A stretch of DNA of 64,000 bases. Source: Candidatus Baltobacteraceae bacterium. GTDB taxonomy: Bacteria > Vulcanimicrobiota > Vulcanimicrobiia > Vulcanimicrobiales > Vulcanimicrobiaceae. The notes below the pieces were generated by a model. That model had not been told where the DNA came from. It ran no database searches and saw only the letters and a list, made by a program, of their open reading frames with translations. The DNA lies in the NCBI GenBank assembly GCA_036489885.1, contig DASXEW010000001.1, forward strand, positions 744,001 through 808,000, read 5' to 3'. The position numbers and the translations under genes are program-made. Below are positions 8,998 to 17,689 of the stretch, piece after piece; the first letter of the stretch is position 1, and each line of letters starts with the position of its first letter.

Positions 8998-10719
8998 CTA
9001 TTTATACATGGTCTGGTTTTCAGTCCCCGGCGCGTATGCGTCGGGGTCCAACCAGACGTTGATGATCGCACAGGTTCCGGAAGCACGCGCGCGTTCGAGC
9101 GCCGGACGAATCTGTCCGGGTTCCCGGACGGATTCGCCGTAGATGCCGAGCATATCGGCGAACTTCTCGAAATCGACTTCGCCGAGATAATTCCCGACGT
9201 CGCCGCGCTCTTTGCCGTACTTCTGAATCTGTCCGCAGCGGATTTGATTCATGTACATGTTGTTGCCGACGATCGCAATGTACGGAAGCCCGAACCGGAT
9301 CGCGGTCTGTATGTCGAAGCCGGTCATGGCAAATGAGCCATCGCCGAACAGCGCAACGACTTCGCGTTTTGGTTGCGTGAGCTTGGCCGCCATTGCGAAA
9401 CCGGTCCCGACGCCGAGCGTTCCGAGCGGACCCGGGTCCATCCAAAGTCCCGGACCTTTCGGGCGTACGACGTTGCCCGCAAACGTGACCACGTCGCCGC
9501 CGTCACCGACGAAGATCGAGTTGTCGGTGAGGAACTCGTCGATTTCATACGCGAGACGGTATGGATGAATCGGGTTGGCGTCGCTCTTCAGTTTCGGGAG
9601 ACGCGCTGCTACGGCGGCATCCTCTTTGGCGCGCAAATATTTCACCCACTCGTTGCGACCGGGGGCCCCGTTATTGCTGCGGCCGGAGACGGCTTGCGTC
9701 ACCGCGGCTAAGATCGCACCGACGTCGCCGACCAAACCGAGATTGATGTCACGATTGCGTCCGACCGTCGTGTACGACATGTCGATCTGCACGACAGTCG
9801 ATGACTTGAGGCTCTTGCCGTAACGCAGACGGAAATCGAATGGTGTTCCGACGACGATCGTGACGTCGGCTTCGGCGAACGCATCACGCCGCGTGAGCTG
9901 AAAGTTCAGCGGATGATCGGGTGGGAGCGTTCCGCGGCCTGCGCCGTTCATGTAAGCCGGGATGTTCAGTTTCTCGACAAACGTGCGCGCCGCATCGGTT
10001 CCACGGCACGTCCAAACTTGCTGGCCGAGCAATATGCACGGCTTTTTAGCCCGAACGATAATGTCGGCGAGCTTCTCGATATCGGCCGGATCGCCGATGC
10101 TGCGCGTGGAGGCGCGATATTCGCCGGCTTTCGGGAGCACTGCTTTGGACGGATCGATCTTAAGATCGAGGACGTCGCGCGGAATCTCGAGATACGAGGG
10201 GCCGTATGCGCCGTTGAAACTTTCGCGTGCCGCCATCGCAACGAAATCGCCGATGCGTTCGGTCGTCGGAACCGAGGTTGCGAACTTCGTTATCGGCCGC
10301 ATGATGTCGACGTGAGCAAGGTTTTGCAGACCGCCCATCATGTGTTGCGAGAGCGCAGACTGTCCGCCGATCAAGAGCATCGGACTTTCGGCACGGAATG
10401 CATTGGCGACGCCGGTAACGGAGTTCGTCGTGCCGGGACCCGCGGTAACGACGGCGCATCCCATCCTGCCGGTCATGCGCGCGTAACCATCGGCAGCGTG
10501 TGCTGCGACTTGCTCGTGACGGACGTCGATGATCTTGATGCCTTCATCGATGCAGCCGTCGTAGATGTCGATGATGTGGCCGCCGCAGAGCGTGAAGATT
10601 GCGTCGATGCCTTCGGCTTTGAGCGCTTTGGCGACGAGATGGCCACCCGACGTCTTTTGCTCCGGCGGCTCGCCGTTGATTTTGGGAAGCTCTTTACCGG
10701 CTGGAATCGTTTGCGCCAT
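8998..10719 (-). CDS. oxc: Thiamine-diphosphate decarboxylase, probable oxalyl-CoA decarboxylase
   Basis: 573 residues with the three-domain ThDP-enzyme layout: PYR domain with catalytic Glu69 (RHEQVAAHAADGYAR), a central nucleotide-type domain, and a PP domain with GDGSF (459-463) ending in Asn486-Asn487 for Mg/ThDP. It should convert oxalyl-CoA to formyl-CoA and CO2. The assignment rests mainly on the adjacent frc, oxlT and formate dehydrogenase. Residues 129-141 (GGLQNLAHVDIMR) replace the tyrosine-glutamate segment expected in classical Oxc, making it look closer to acetolactate-synthase or 2-hydroxyacyl-CoA lyase types. AGGAGA precedes ATG 10719. It overlaps the regulator gene by 26 bp. 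Confidence 0.68.
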   Translation of the reverse strand: MAQTIPAGKELPKINGEPPEQKTSGGHLVAKALKAEGIDAIFTLCGGHIIDIYDGCIDEGIKIIDVRHEQVAAHAADGYARMTGRMGCAVVTAGPGTTNSVTGVANAFRAESPMLLIGGQSALSQHMMGGLQNLAHVDIMRPITKFATSVPTTERIGDFVAMAARESFNGAYGPSYLEIPRDVLDLKIDPSKAVLPKAGEYRASTRSIGDPADIEKLADIIVRAKKPCILLGQQVWTCRGTDAARTFVEKLNIPAYMNGAGRGTLPPDHPLNFQLTRRDAFAEADVTIVVGTPFDFRLRYGKSLKSSTVVQIDMSYTTVGRNRDINLGLVGDVGAILAAVTQAVSGRSNNGAPGRNEWVKYLRAKEDAAVAARLPKLKSDANPIHPYRLAYEIDEFLTDNSIFVGDGGDVVTFAGNVVRPKGPGLWMDPGPLGTLGVGTGFAMAAKLTQPKREVVALFGDGSFAMTGFDIQTAIRFGLPYIAIVGNNMYMNQIRCGQIQKYGKERGDVGNYLGEVDFEKFADMLGIYGESVREPGQIRPALERARASGTCAIINVWLDPDAYAPGTENQTMYK

Positions 10720-11410
10720 GCGTCTCTCCTAGGTCGTTCGTGTACTGCGTCACGTGCGCAGCCAAATTCAATGCGTGATTGCGGACGAGCCGTTCTGCGA
10801 GATCCGCGTCACGCGCCTCGAGGGCTTCGATGATGTGCATGTGGTCGACGATCGATTTTTCGAATCTGCGGTTCTCACCGATCGAACGGTGGCGGATCGA
10901 ACGGACGTGGATCAAGATGCCTTCGGCCGTTCGCGCGAGCTGTTTGCAGTGCGAGAGCTCGAGAATGCGTTGATGAAATTGAAGATTGGCGTCGGAGTAT
11001 TCGTCGAGCTTGGCGGCAATACGGTCGCCGTCAAAGGTGGCGAAGATATTGCGCAGCGACTTGATTTCTTCGTCGGTGGCATTTGTCGTGATCAAGCGGG
11101 CGGCCATGCTCTCGAGCGCTGCCCACACGGTGATGACCTCGACGAGCTCGGCGCGATTCTTGCGCACGATGAAGTAGCCGCGCCGCGGAAGATTCTGGAC
11201 GAGGCCTTCATGCTCGAGGCGAGCCAGAGCCTCGCGAATCGGCGTCCGGCTTACGCCAAGCTTGGCGGCAAGCCGCCGCTCGTCCAGACGAAGTGCCTCC
11301 ACCGGCGACTCATAGATATTGGTGGCCAGGATCGCGGCGCGCAGCGCCTCATAGGCACGCCGCCGGAAGCTCGCGTCGGATTCGATCGGTTCGAGAGAAA
11401 GAACGGACAT
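10694..11410 (-). CDS. GntR-family transcriptional regulator, FCD type
   Basis: 238 residues from ATG 11410 (ATG 11422 also possible). N-terminal winged helix-turn-helix about residues 15-85 (LDERRLAAKLGVSRTPIREALARLEHEGLVQ) is typical of GntR. The C-terminal half is an FCD ligand domain with conserved Asp/His metal-site positions (DANLQFHQRILELS, DHMHIIEALEARD). FadR/FCD regulators usually sense small carboxylates, so oxalate or a CoA ester is a likely effector (inference). It heads the oxalate operon and overlaps oxc, so it is probably cotranscribed and self-regulated through the palindrome at 11460. Confidence 0.88.
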   Translation of the reverse strand: MSVLSLEPIESDASFRRRAYEALRAAILATNIYESPVEALRLDERRLAAKLGVSRTPIREALARLEHEGLVQNLPRRGYFIVRKNRAELVEVITVWAALESMAARLITTNATDEEIKSLRNIFATFDGDRIAAKLDEYSDANLQFHQRILELSHCKQLARTAEGILIHVRSIRHRSIGENRRFEKSIVDHMHIIEALEARDADLAERLVRNHALNLAAHVTQYTNDLGETHGANDSSR

Positions 11411-11459
11411 CGCGGGATCCATCAGTCTGCTAGCAATAAAAACTGGCTCTTCGGAATAC

Positions 11460-11467
11460 GGTATACC
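11460..11467. promoter_or_regulatory. Probable GntR operator palindrome
   Basis: GGTATACC is a perfect 8-bp palindrome with the GT...AC core seen in operators of FCD-type GntR proteins. It lies about 50 bp before the regulator start, in the only intergenic gap ahead of the oxalate operon. I could not assign -35 and -10 boxes with confidence. Confidence 0.45.
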
Positions 11468-11481
11468 AGGAAATTTCCCTG

Positions 11482-11514
11482 CAAAAGGGGCCCGGCCCAC
11501 TAGACCGCGCCCCT
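11482..11514 (-). terminator. Rho-independent terminator after the binding-protein gene
   Basis: On the minus strand AGGGGC (11514-11509) pairs with GCCCCT (11491-11486) and is followed by a short T run. It lies about 27 bp after the stop of the gene ending at 11541 and before the regulator promoter, so it separates the two transcription units. Confidence 0.5.
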
Positions 11515-11540
11515 CCGAATTTCACACTGACCCTTCGTCT

Positions 11541-12902
11541 TTATGCCTTGACGGTTACCGGGGTGTAGCCCTCGCGAGCCGGGACCTTTTGCGAGCTGAT
11601 GATCTTGTGCGCGGCTTCCGAGTCGGGGCTTGAGCACGGACCCGCGGCAAACTCGCCGCCGGCGCGATCGTGGATCGCGAAGAACTCACCCTCCGATTTG
11701 CGCTTAGTCTTTGGCAGCAATATCCCAGCGTAGGTTTCCTGGACGGCCTCGTGGTCGCAGTCGCGCCAATACGCGGGTTGCCTCTTGCCGCAGTCGTAGT
11801 GGTGGCCTTCGAACGCTGCAATGAGCTTCTCGGTGTCCGTCGAGCCGGCAGCGTTGAGTCGGTCAACGACTTGTTCTCCCGTGATGAACCCGAGATACTG
11901 GCGCCAGTTCGGCGGAAAGCCGACGGCGCGTGGCTTGATTTGATTCCAGATATATTCGGTCCGTGCGCCGCCTGCATCCGGACCCCAGACGTAACCCCAG
12001 AGCGATCCCGCGATTTCTTCGGTCGGCATGCCGACCGCGACTTCGTTGCCGCACAGAATGCCGCCGACTTTCATTTTCTTGTGTAGGCCTTGGCGCACGA
12101 ACGCGCTGACCGAGTTTTGTGTATCCGGGCCGTAGTTGCAGAACACCATGACGTCGGCATCGGTGTTGCCGGCCTTCGTCATATACGACGAGTATTCGGT
12201 TGCGCCGAGCGGATGCAGATCTTCGCCCACGACCCGGCCGCCGTGCGCCAGCAAAATCTTCTTGAATCGGTCGCGACCGTCGGTGCCGAACGCGTAGTCG
12301 GCGACGATGAAGTACCATTTTTTGCCCAGCATCAGAAGCGAAGGGCACGTAGCGTTCGCAAGCATCTGAAGTGAGGCCGTGGCTCGAAAACAGACACGGT
12401 TGACTTTCGCGCCCGTGATGTTCGTATCGTGCGTTCCGATTGCAATGAAGAAGTTACCGAGCTCTTCGGAGGTCGCCGAAACGGCCAGACCGACGGCAGA
12501 CGAAAGTCCGCCGACGAGAAGGTCGACCTTCTCTTGCAAAACCAGGCGCTTCGTTTCATTAACGCCCGTCGCTGGTTTCGATGCGTCATCACCGCGAAGG
12601 AGCACGTACTTGATGCGATTGTTCTTTTTCATCGCAATATCGAGTGCGGCTTCAAGGCCGGTCTGCTGCGATTCGCCTGCCGCAGCATAGACGCCGGAGA
12701 AACTATCGACGTGCCCAATCTTGATCGTCGCACCGCCACCGGCTGCGATTACCTCTTTCGGGGGCGGTAGCGGAGCCGCACCGACGGGACGCGTCTCGAG
12801 CAACGGGAATCCAAGAGCGGTAGCCCCCGCGATCCCCAGTGCGCCGGTCCGGCGAAGAAACTCAGAACGCGGAACGTCAGCGTCTCGTCTAAATTCGGGC
12901 AT
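11541..12902 (-). CDS. ABC transporter substrate-binding protein (amide/urea/branched-chain type), exported
   Basis: 453 residues from ATG 12902, chosen because GGGGGAGG lies 8 nt upstream; an earlier frame start at 12935 lacks this. The N-terminus EFLRRTGALGIAGATALG is a signal sequence, possibly Tat-type although only one Arg pair is present. The mature protein is a type-1 periplasmic binding protein: IKIGHVDSFSGVYAAAGE, VDLLVGGLSSAVGLA, YFIVADYAFGTDG, and a Cys-rich C-terminus (YDCGKRQPAYWRDCDHE) as in amide/short-chain-acid binding proteins. No permease is adjacent. It sits upstream of the oxalate regulator with its own terminator. The substrate is unknown. Confidence 0.8.
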   Translation of the reverse strand: MPEFRRDADVPRSEFLRRTGALGIAGATALGFPLLETRPVGAAPLPPPKEVIAAGGGATIKIGHVDSFSGVYAAAGESQQTGLEAALDIAMKKNNRIKYVLLRGDDASKPATGVNETKRLVLQEKVDLLVGGLSSAVGLAVSATSEELGNFFIAIGTHDTNITGAKVNRVCFRATASLQMLANATCPSLLMLGKKWYFIVADYAFGTDGRDRFKKILLAHGGRVVGEDLHPLGATEYSSYMTKAGNTDADVMVFCNYGPDTQNSVSAFVRQGLHKKMKVGGILCGNEVAVGMPTEEIAGSLWGYVWGPDAGGARTEYIWNQIKPRAVGFPPNWRQYLGFITGEQVVDRLNAAGSTDTEKLIAAFEGHHYDCGKRQPAYWRDCDHEAVQETYAGILLPKTKRKSEGEFFAIHDRAGGEFAAGPCSSPDSEAAHKIISSQKVPAREGYTPVTVKA

Positions 12903-13025
12903 GCAAAAAACCTCCCCCGTGGAACGCTCATTCAAAAATCCGCGTGCCGAGCGAAAGCTCCTCCCACTTGCTGCGTCTAAAGGACGAGAACTTTTTGTAC
13001 GAATGTCGAAGGTTCAGAGATTATC

Positions 13026-14018
13026 ATGACTGCGACGCAAGATGAACGAGCGGAACCAAAAGTCGTCCTTCTCGTGCGCTTGCTCAACGCGATCGACGAG
13101 GGCCGTCATTCGTTCGCAGACTTGAAGCTCCGCATCGCCGACGGAAAGCCGCCCAGCACGCGAACGTTACGGCGTTACCTCTCGATTTTGGCCGACGCCG
13201 GATTCCCATGGTATTTTGACCGGCGACTGGGGACATACCGGTTCAGCGAAGGCTACAGTCTCAAGCGCCTCAACCTATCTTCACGCGAGCTGTTTGGCCT
13301 CGTTACGCTCAAACGGCTCGGCGCTTCGCTGGGTGGGACGCTCGCGAGCGCGATCGAGGATGCCGCATCCAAACTCGTCGAGATCGCGGACGCACGCGGT
13401 GCGGTTCAGCTCGAGACGGGTTCGTCGCTTGCACTGCGCATCGATCAAGTCGTGTTGGAGCCTGAAGCCGAGCGCGTCTTCGAATCGCTGCGTGAAGCCG
13501 AGATTGCGCGACGGCGTGTATCGTTCAAGTACATCGACAAGAAAGGCGCGCGCAGCGAACGCAACATCGATCCCTACGGATTCATCGTGTCGAGCGGACG
13601 CGTCTATCTCGTCGGTTACGATCACACACGCTCCGACATGCGCGTCTTCGCGGTCGACAACGTAAGCACGCCGAAGATCTTGCCGAATCGGTTCGAGCGT
13701 CCGGCCGATTTCGATTTGAACGCGTTCGGCGCGCACTCGCTGTCGGGCGTCCATCACTCCTCAGCGCCCACCGAGATCACGATTCGATTTTCGTCGATCG
13801 TCGCAAAGGCCGCGCGGCGAGCGCGCGTCGCGCCGCAAAGCAGCTTCGTCGAACAGAGCGACGGTTCGCTCGAAATTGTTTATGCGGTCGCCGATCCGCT
13901 CGAGATCGTGCGATGGTCGCTAGGATGGGGCGGCGAAGCCGAGGTTACCGCCCCGGAGTCCGCGCGCGCATCGGCGCGCGAGATGATCGAACAGATAGCA
14001 AGGCAATACACACGTTGA
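13026..14018 (+). CDS. WYL-domain transcriptional regulator
   Basis: 330 residues. An N-terminal winged helix (about 14-75: RLLNAIDEGRHSFADL, PSTRTLRRYLSILADAGFP) is followed by a WYL domain (about 150-215: RRRVSFKYIDKKG...NIDPYGFIVSSGRVYLVGYD) and a C-terminal WCX-like extension. WYL proteins sense nucleotides or small ligands and act as activators or repressors. It is divergent from the binding-protein gene at 12902 with 123 bp between starts, and its stop overlaps the next start (TTGA). Confidence 0.88.
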   Translation: MTATQDERAEPKVVLLVRLLNAIDEGRHSFADLKLRIADGKPPSTRTLRRYLSILADAGFPWYFDRRLGTYRFSEGYSLKRLNLSSRELFGLVTLKRLGASLGGTLASAIEDAASKLVEIADARGAVQLETGSSLALRIDQVVLEPEAERVFESLREAEIARRRVSFKYIDKKGARSERNIDPYGFIVSSGRVYLVGYDHTRSDMRVFAVDNVSTPKILPNRFERPADFDLNAFGAHSLSGVHHSSAPTEITIRFSSIVAKAARRARVAPQSSFVEQSDGSLEIVYAVADPLEIVRWSLGWGGEAEVTAPESARASAREMIEQIARQYTR

Positions 14019-14530
14019 AACATTCTCGAGTAACGCTTGGCCTAGGGGCCGCTCTTTTCGCGGTGCTTGCTCCGCTTTGGGCGAGCGCCGACATTCCGCA
14101 GGGTGAACCGGTCGCGGGGATTCGCTGCGATAAGATGGAGGGGACGGCGTATCACATCCACTCGCACCTTGCAATCAACAATCATGGCCGTGCAGTCGCG
14201 ATTCCGGATTCGGTCGGCAGACCGATTTTCGGGCAGTGTTTCTACTGGTTGCACACGCATACGCCGGATGGAATCATTCACATCGAATCGCCGGTCGTGC
14301 GGACGTTCACGCTGGGACAGTTCTTCTCGGTGTGGGGCGAGCCGCTCTCGCGCACGCGCGCGTCGGACGCGAAGCTCCGGCGCGGCGACAAGATGACGGT
14401 CTGGGTGAACGGCAGCCGCTACAGCGGTGATCCGCGCGCCATCCCGCTCGCGCAACACACCGATATCACGATCGACGTCGGCGCTCCGGCGTCTCGACCC
14501 GCGCCGTTTACGGCCTGGAACGGGCAGTAG
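14015..14530 (+). CDS. Small secreted His-rich protein of unknown function
   Basis: 171 residues if read from TTG 14015, which overlaps the previous stop as TTGA. That start gives a clean signal peptide (LKHSRVTLGLGAALFAVLAPLWASA, cut before DIPQG). The mature part has closely spaced histidines and single Cys residues (AYHIHSHLAINNHG, QCFYWLHTHTPDGIIHIESP) and a conserved FTLGQFFSVWGEPL. I recall similar uncharacterised exported proteins in Actinobacteria and Chloroflexi. The HIHSH and HTHT pairs could bind copper or zinc, but that is inference. A longer upstream frame (from 13913) lies inside the WYL gene and is unlikely. Confidence 0.65.
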   Translation: MKHSRVTLGLGAALFAVLAPLWASADIPQGEPVAGIRCDKMEGTAYHIHSHLAINNHGRAVAIPDSVGRPIFGQCFYWLHTHTPDGIIHIESPVVRTFTLGQFFSVWGEPLSRTRASDAKLRRGDKMTVWVNGSRYSGDPRAIPLAQHTDITIDVGAPASRPAPFTAWNGQ

Positions 14531-14532
14531 CG

Positions 14533-15243
14533 CTAAGCACCGCCGAGATAAGCGGCCGTGACGTCCGCGCGCTCGAGTAGCTCCTTTCCGGTGCCTTCGA
14601 GCACGACGTTCCCGCGTTCGAGAACGTAAGCCCGGTCTGCGAGAGCGAGCGCAGCGCGCGCGTTTTGTTCGACCAGCAAGATCGAAGCGCCGCGAGCGCG
14701 TTCCTCACGAATGATCGCGAAGATCTCAGCGACGAGTTTCGGAGCGAGTCCCATCGACGGCTCGTCGAGCAACAGAGCTAAGGGACGCGCTACGAGCGCG
14801 CGTGCGATTGCGAGCATTTGTTGCTCGCCGCCCGAGAGTGAGCCCGACGGAAGATGACGGCGCGTGCCCAAGATCGGAAAGCGTGCGAACATCGCGTCGA
14901 TGTCGGTGCGGATTTCGGAGTCTCGCCGAATTCCGGCGGCAATCTGCAAATTCTCTTCGACCGTCAAGTGCGCGAGCATCCGCCGGCCTTCCGGTACGTG
15001 GGCCAAGCCGCGCCTTACGATTGCGTGCGGGCTCATCGTGGTCACATCCTTGCCGGCGAATCGCACGCTGCCCCCGCGCTTGGGGACGATCGACGAGATC
15101 GTACGCAAGAGCGTCGTCTTGCCTGCGCCGTTTGCGCCGACGATCGCGCAAAGCGTTCCTTGCTCGAGCGCGAGCGAGACGCCATGCAAGATTTCGATTT
15201 TACCGTAGCCGGCGACGACGCGTTCGACTTCGAGCAGCGCCAT
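14533..15243 (-). CDS. livF: Branched-chain amino-acid-type ABC transporter ATPase LivF
   Basis: 236 residues. Walker A GANGAGKTTL, ABC signature LSGGEQQMLAIARAL, Walker B LALLLDEPSMGLAP and the H-loop-equivalent LLVEQNA are all present. The length and LAHVPEGRRMLAHLTVEENL place it in the LivF group. It is the last gene of livJHMGF and shares one base with livG at its start. The ligand of the system is uncertain because Liv-type importers also carry urea, amides and organic acids. Confidence 0.93.
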   Translation of the reverse strand: MALLEVERVVAGYGKIEILHGVSLALEQGTLCAIVGANGAGKTTLLRTISSIVPKRGGSVRFAGKDVTTMSPHAIVRRGLAHVPEGRRMLAHLTVEENLQIAAGIRRDSEIRTDIDAMFARFPILGTRRHLPSGSLSGGEQQMLAIARALVARPLALLLDEPSMGLAPKLVAEIFAIIREERARGASILLVEQNARAALALADRAYVLERGNVVLEGTGKELLERADVTAAYLGGA

Positions 15244-15950
15244 CAGACTGCGGCTCCGAGATACGCTTCGATGACCGCGGGATCGCGCGCAACGTCAGCC
15301 GGCGTTCCCTCGGCGAGTACCGTGCCGAAATTCAGCACCGTGACGCGGTCGCAGACCCTGCGCACGAGACCGACATCGTGCTCGATGAGGAGCACGCCGA
15401 TGCCCTCATCTGCAATCGAGCGAACGAGTGACGCCAGCGCAAGCGTTTCGCTGGGATTCATTCCCGCCGCCGGTTCGTCGAGCATGAGAATTGCAGGCGC
15501 CGACGCGAGCGCTCGAGCGATCTCGAGTCTTCGTTGTTCGCCGTATGCAAGCGAGGATGCAATTGTGCGCAAGTCGACGTCGTGCATGCCGGCGCGCTCG
15601 CAGAGCGCGAGCATGGCGTTCGTATCGAGATCGCTGCGGCGGATTGCGCCCGCGCGCAAATTGTCCTCGACGTCGAGCGCAGCGAACAATCGGATGTTCT
15701 GATAGGTTCGCGCAATTCCGCAGCGTGCGATCCGATAGGGCGGCTTCCCGTCGAGGCGCACGTCGCCGAGCGTGATCGTGCCGCCGGCCAGCGAGACGAT
15801 GCCCGTAGTTGCGTTGACGAGCGTCGTCTTGCCGGCGCCGTTAGGTCCGATCAAGCCGACGACCGTGCCCGCTTCGATCCGCAGGCTTACGCCCGCAAGC
15901 GCGTCGACCCCGCCGAACCGGACGCGGACGCCCTCGAGCGCAAGCGCCAT
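15243..15950 (-). CDS. livG: Branched-chain amino-acid-type ABC transporter ATPase LivG
   Basis: 235 residues. Walker A GPNGAGKTTLVNA, signature LAYGEQRRLEIARALA, Walker B ILMLDEPAAGMNP and the H-loop VLLIEHDVGLV match LivG. It pairs with LivF as the cytoplasmic ATPase of the importer. The start and stop each share a base with neighbours, showing one translational unit with livM and livF. Confidence 0.93.
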   Translation of the reverse strand: MALALEGVRVRFGGVDALAGVSLRIEAGTVVGLIGPNGAGKTTLVNATTGIVSLAGGTITLGDVRLDGKPPYRIARCGIARTYQNIRLFAALDVEDNLRAGAIRRSDLDTNAMLALCERAGMHDVDLRTIASSLAYGEQRRLEIARALASAPAILMLDEPAAGMNPSETLALASLVRSIADEGIGVLLIEHDVGLVRRVCDRVTVLNFGTVLAEGTPADVARDPAVIEAYLGAAV

Positions 15951-16813
15951 TAGGCGTTTCCGATCTGCGCGGCCGGTTTCTTGCGCACGCTGCTCCAGAT
16001 CGCCGAGATTCCGCCCGGTGCGAAAACGATGACGAGCAAGAGGACGACGCCGCTAAGCACGTCGCGGAAATCTTGCAGAAAACGGAACGCCTCCGGCAAT
16101 ATCGTCATCACCGCCGCACCAAGAACCGCCCCAACCGGTGATGTGACGCCGCCGATCACACAGTACACGAGGATTTGTTCCATGCGACCGAACGCAAAGT
16201 CGGATGGCGTCAGAAAAAAATTCGTGAACGCGTACAGGATGCCGGCGCATCCCGCGATGGCGCCGGCGCACGCCAAGGTCACGACGCGCACGCGACCCGT
16301 GTCGACGCCGACGCCGGCTGCCGCAGATTCGTCTTCACGTGTAATGGCCTGCGCAAGCGCAAAACGCGAGTTACGTGCGGCATAGAGAATTACGCCGATT
16401 ACGATCAGCGTCGCGTAGATCCACTGAGTCGAGAGCAACGGCGGAATACCGTTCAGTCCGTCGCCGCCACCGGTGATTTGCAAATTGTACGCGACGATGC
16501 GGACGATCTCGCCGAACCCGATTGTCGCGATCGCGAGGTAAACGCCGCGCAACCGCTCTACGGGTAATGCAAGCAACGCGCCGACGAGCGCGGATGCGGC
16601 AATTGCTACGGGCGCAGCGAGGGCGAGCGGCCAGCCGAACGTGACCACCCCAATAGCACAGATGTAGCCGGCGATCCCCATGAATGCCGCTTGCGCGAGC
16701 GCGAGCTGTCCGGCGCGCAGGCAGACGGATAGCGAGAGCGCGAGAATCGCGTTGATGCCGATCTGATCGACGAGCGTGTGGTAGCGGGTGAAGAGCGCGA
16801 CGAGTTCGTGCAC
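15950..16813 (-). CDS. livM: Branched-chain amino-acid-type ABC transporter permease LivM
   Basis: 287 residues with eight or so hydrophobic segments. Family landmarks include LALSLSVCLRAGQLALAQAAFMGIAGY near the start, GVYLAIATIGFGEIVRIV mid-protein and SPVGAVLGAAVMTILPE near the end, the last being the EAA-like ATPase contact. It forms the membrane channel with LivH. The start directly follows the livH stop with no gap. Confidence 0.92.
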   Translation of the reverse strand: MHELVALFTRYHTLVDQIGINAILALSLSVCLRAGQLALAQAAFMGIAGYICAIGVVTFGWPLALAAPVAIAASALVGALLALPVERLRGVYLAIATIGFGEIVRIVAYNLQITGGGDGLNGIPPLLSTQWIYATLIVIGVILYAARNSRFALAQAITREDESAAAGVGVDTGRVRVVTLACAGAIAGCAGILYAFTNFFLTPSDFAFGRMEQILVYCVIGGVTSPVGAVLGAAVMTILPEAFRFLQDFRDVLSGVVLLLVIVFAPGGISAIWSSVRKKPAAQIGNA

Positions 16814-17689
16814 TTAGGCAGTACGGAGTGCGCGGCGGCCGAGGATACCCGCCGGTCGCGCAATCAAGATCACGAACATGACGCCGAAGGCGATCGCGTC
16901 GCGCCAACTCGACGAGATGAAGGCCACCGCGAGCGTCTCGGTGATGCCGAGGATGAATCCGCCGATCACGGCGCCGGTGATGCTGCCCATTCCGCCTAAA
17001 ATGATGACGGCCAGTCCCTTGAGTTCGATGCGGCCACCCATGTCGAAAACGACGCTATTATACTGAAGGCCGGCGAGAACGCCGGCGGCTCCCCCCAGCG
17101 CCGAGGCGATGAAGAACGTCAGGGCGATCGTCCGTTCGATGTCGATCCCGAGCAGGGCCGCGGCCATCCGGTCGTCGGCGACGGCGCGGATTTCCCGTCC
17201 GAGTTTCGTCGAACGCATGACGTACGCGAGTGCGATCATCAGCACGATTGATGCGCCGAGAATCGCGACGTCGAAAAACGTGAAGGTTACCGGCCCCAGT
17301 ACGATCGGCGATGCTTGCCGCACGAGCGAGGGAAATTGGTGATCGTTGACGCCGTAAATTCCGCGCGCAATGGCTTCCACGATAATCGCGAACCCGATAC
17401 TCGAGATCAGCGGCACGAGCGTCCCGGCGTTGCGGCGCCGCAGCGGCGCAAACGCGACGCGGTCGAGCACGATGCCGGCGAGTCCGGCCACCAAGATTGC
17501 GACGAGCATTCCCACGGCTAGGGGATAACCGGCTAGCACGACCGAGAGACAGACGAACGCTGCGAGCATGAAGATCGCGGCGTGCGCCAGATTCAGGATA
17601 TCGAGGACGCCGAAGACCAGAGCATAGCCTATAGCGAAGAGCGCGTAAGTTGCTCCGAGGAAGATTCCGTTGGCGAGCTGCTGTGTTAG
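16814..17689 (-). CDS. livH: Branched-chain amino-acid-type ABC transporter permease LivH; probable near-cognate start
   Basis: 291 residues if started at CTA 17689, which overlaps the livJ stop as CTAA and would give a leading TQQLANGIFLGATYALFAIGY, the usual LivH opening. The first ATG (17569) would remove this whole first membrane segment and leave only 251 residues. Between the upstream in-frame stop and 17569 there is no ATG, GTG or TTG. ATA at 17695 is another near-cognate choice. The rest is standard: LVFGVLDILNLAHAAIFML, and GMGSITGAVIGGFILGITE near the end. No good ribosome site is seen, so coupling to livJ termination is likely. Confidence 0.82.
   Translation of the reverse strand, partial: LTQQLANGIFLGATYALFAIGYALVFGVLDILNLAHAAIFMLAAFVCLSVVLAGYPLAVGMLVAILVAGLAGIVLDRVAFAPLRRRNAGTLVPLISSIGFAIIVEAIARGIYGVNDHQFPSLVRQASPIVLGPVTFTFFDVAILGASIVLMIALAYVMRSTKLGREIRAVADDRMAAALLGIDIERTIALTFFIASALGGAAGVLAGLQYNSVVFDMGGRIELKGLAVIILGGMGSITGAVIGGFILGITETLAVAFISSSWRDAIAFGVMFVILIARPAGILGRRALRTA

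Noticed and set aside
12903-12935. Start of the exported binding protein at 12935
   Set aside because: A strong GGGGGAGG site lies between 12935 and 12902, correctly spaced for ATG 12902.
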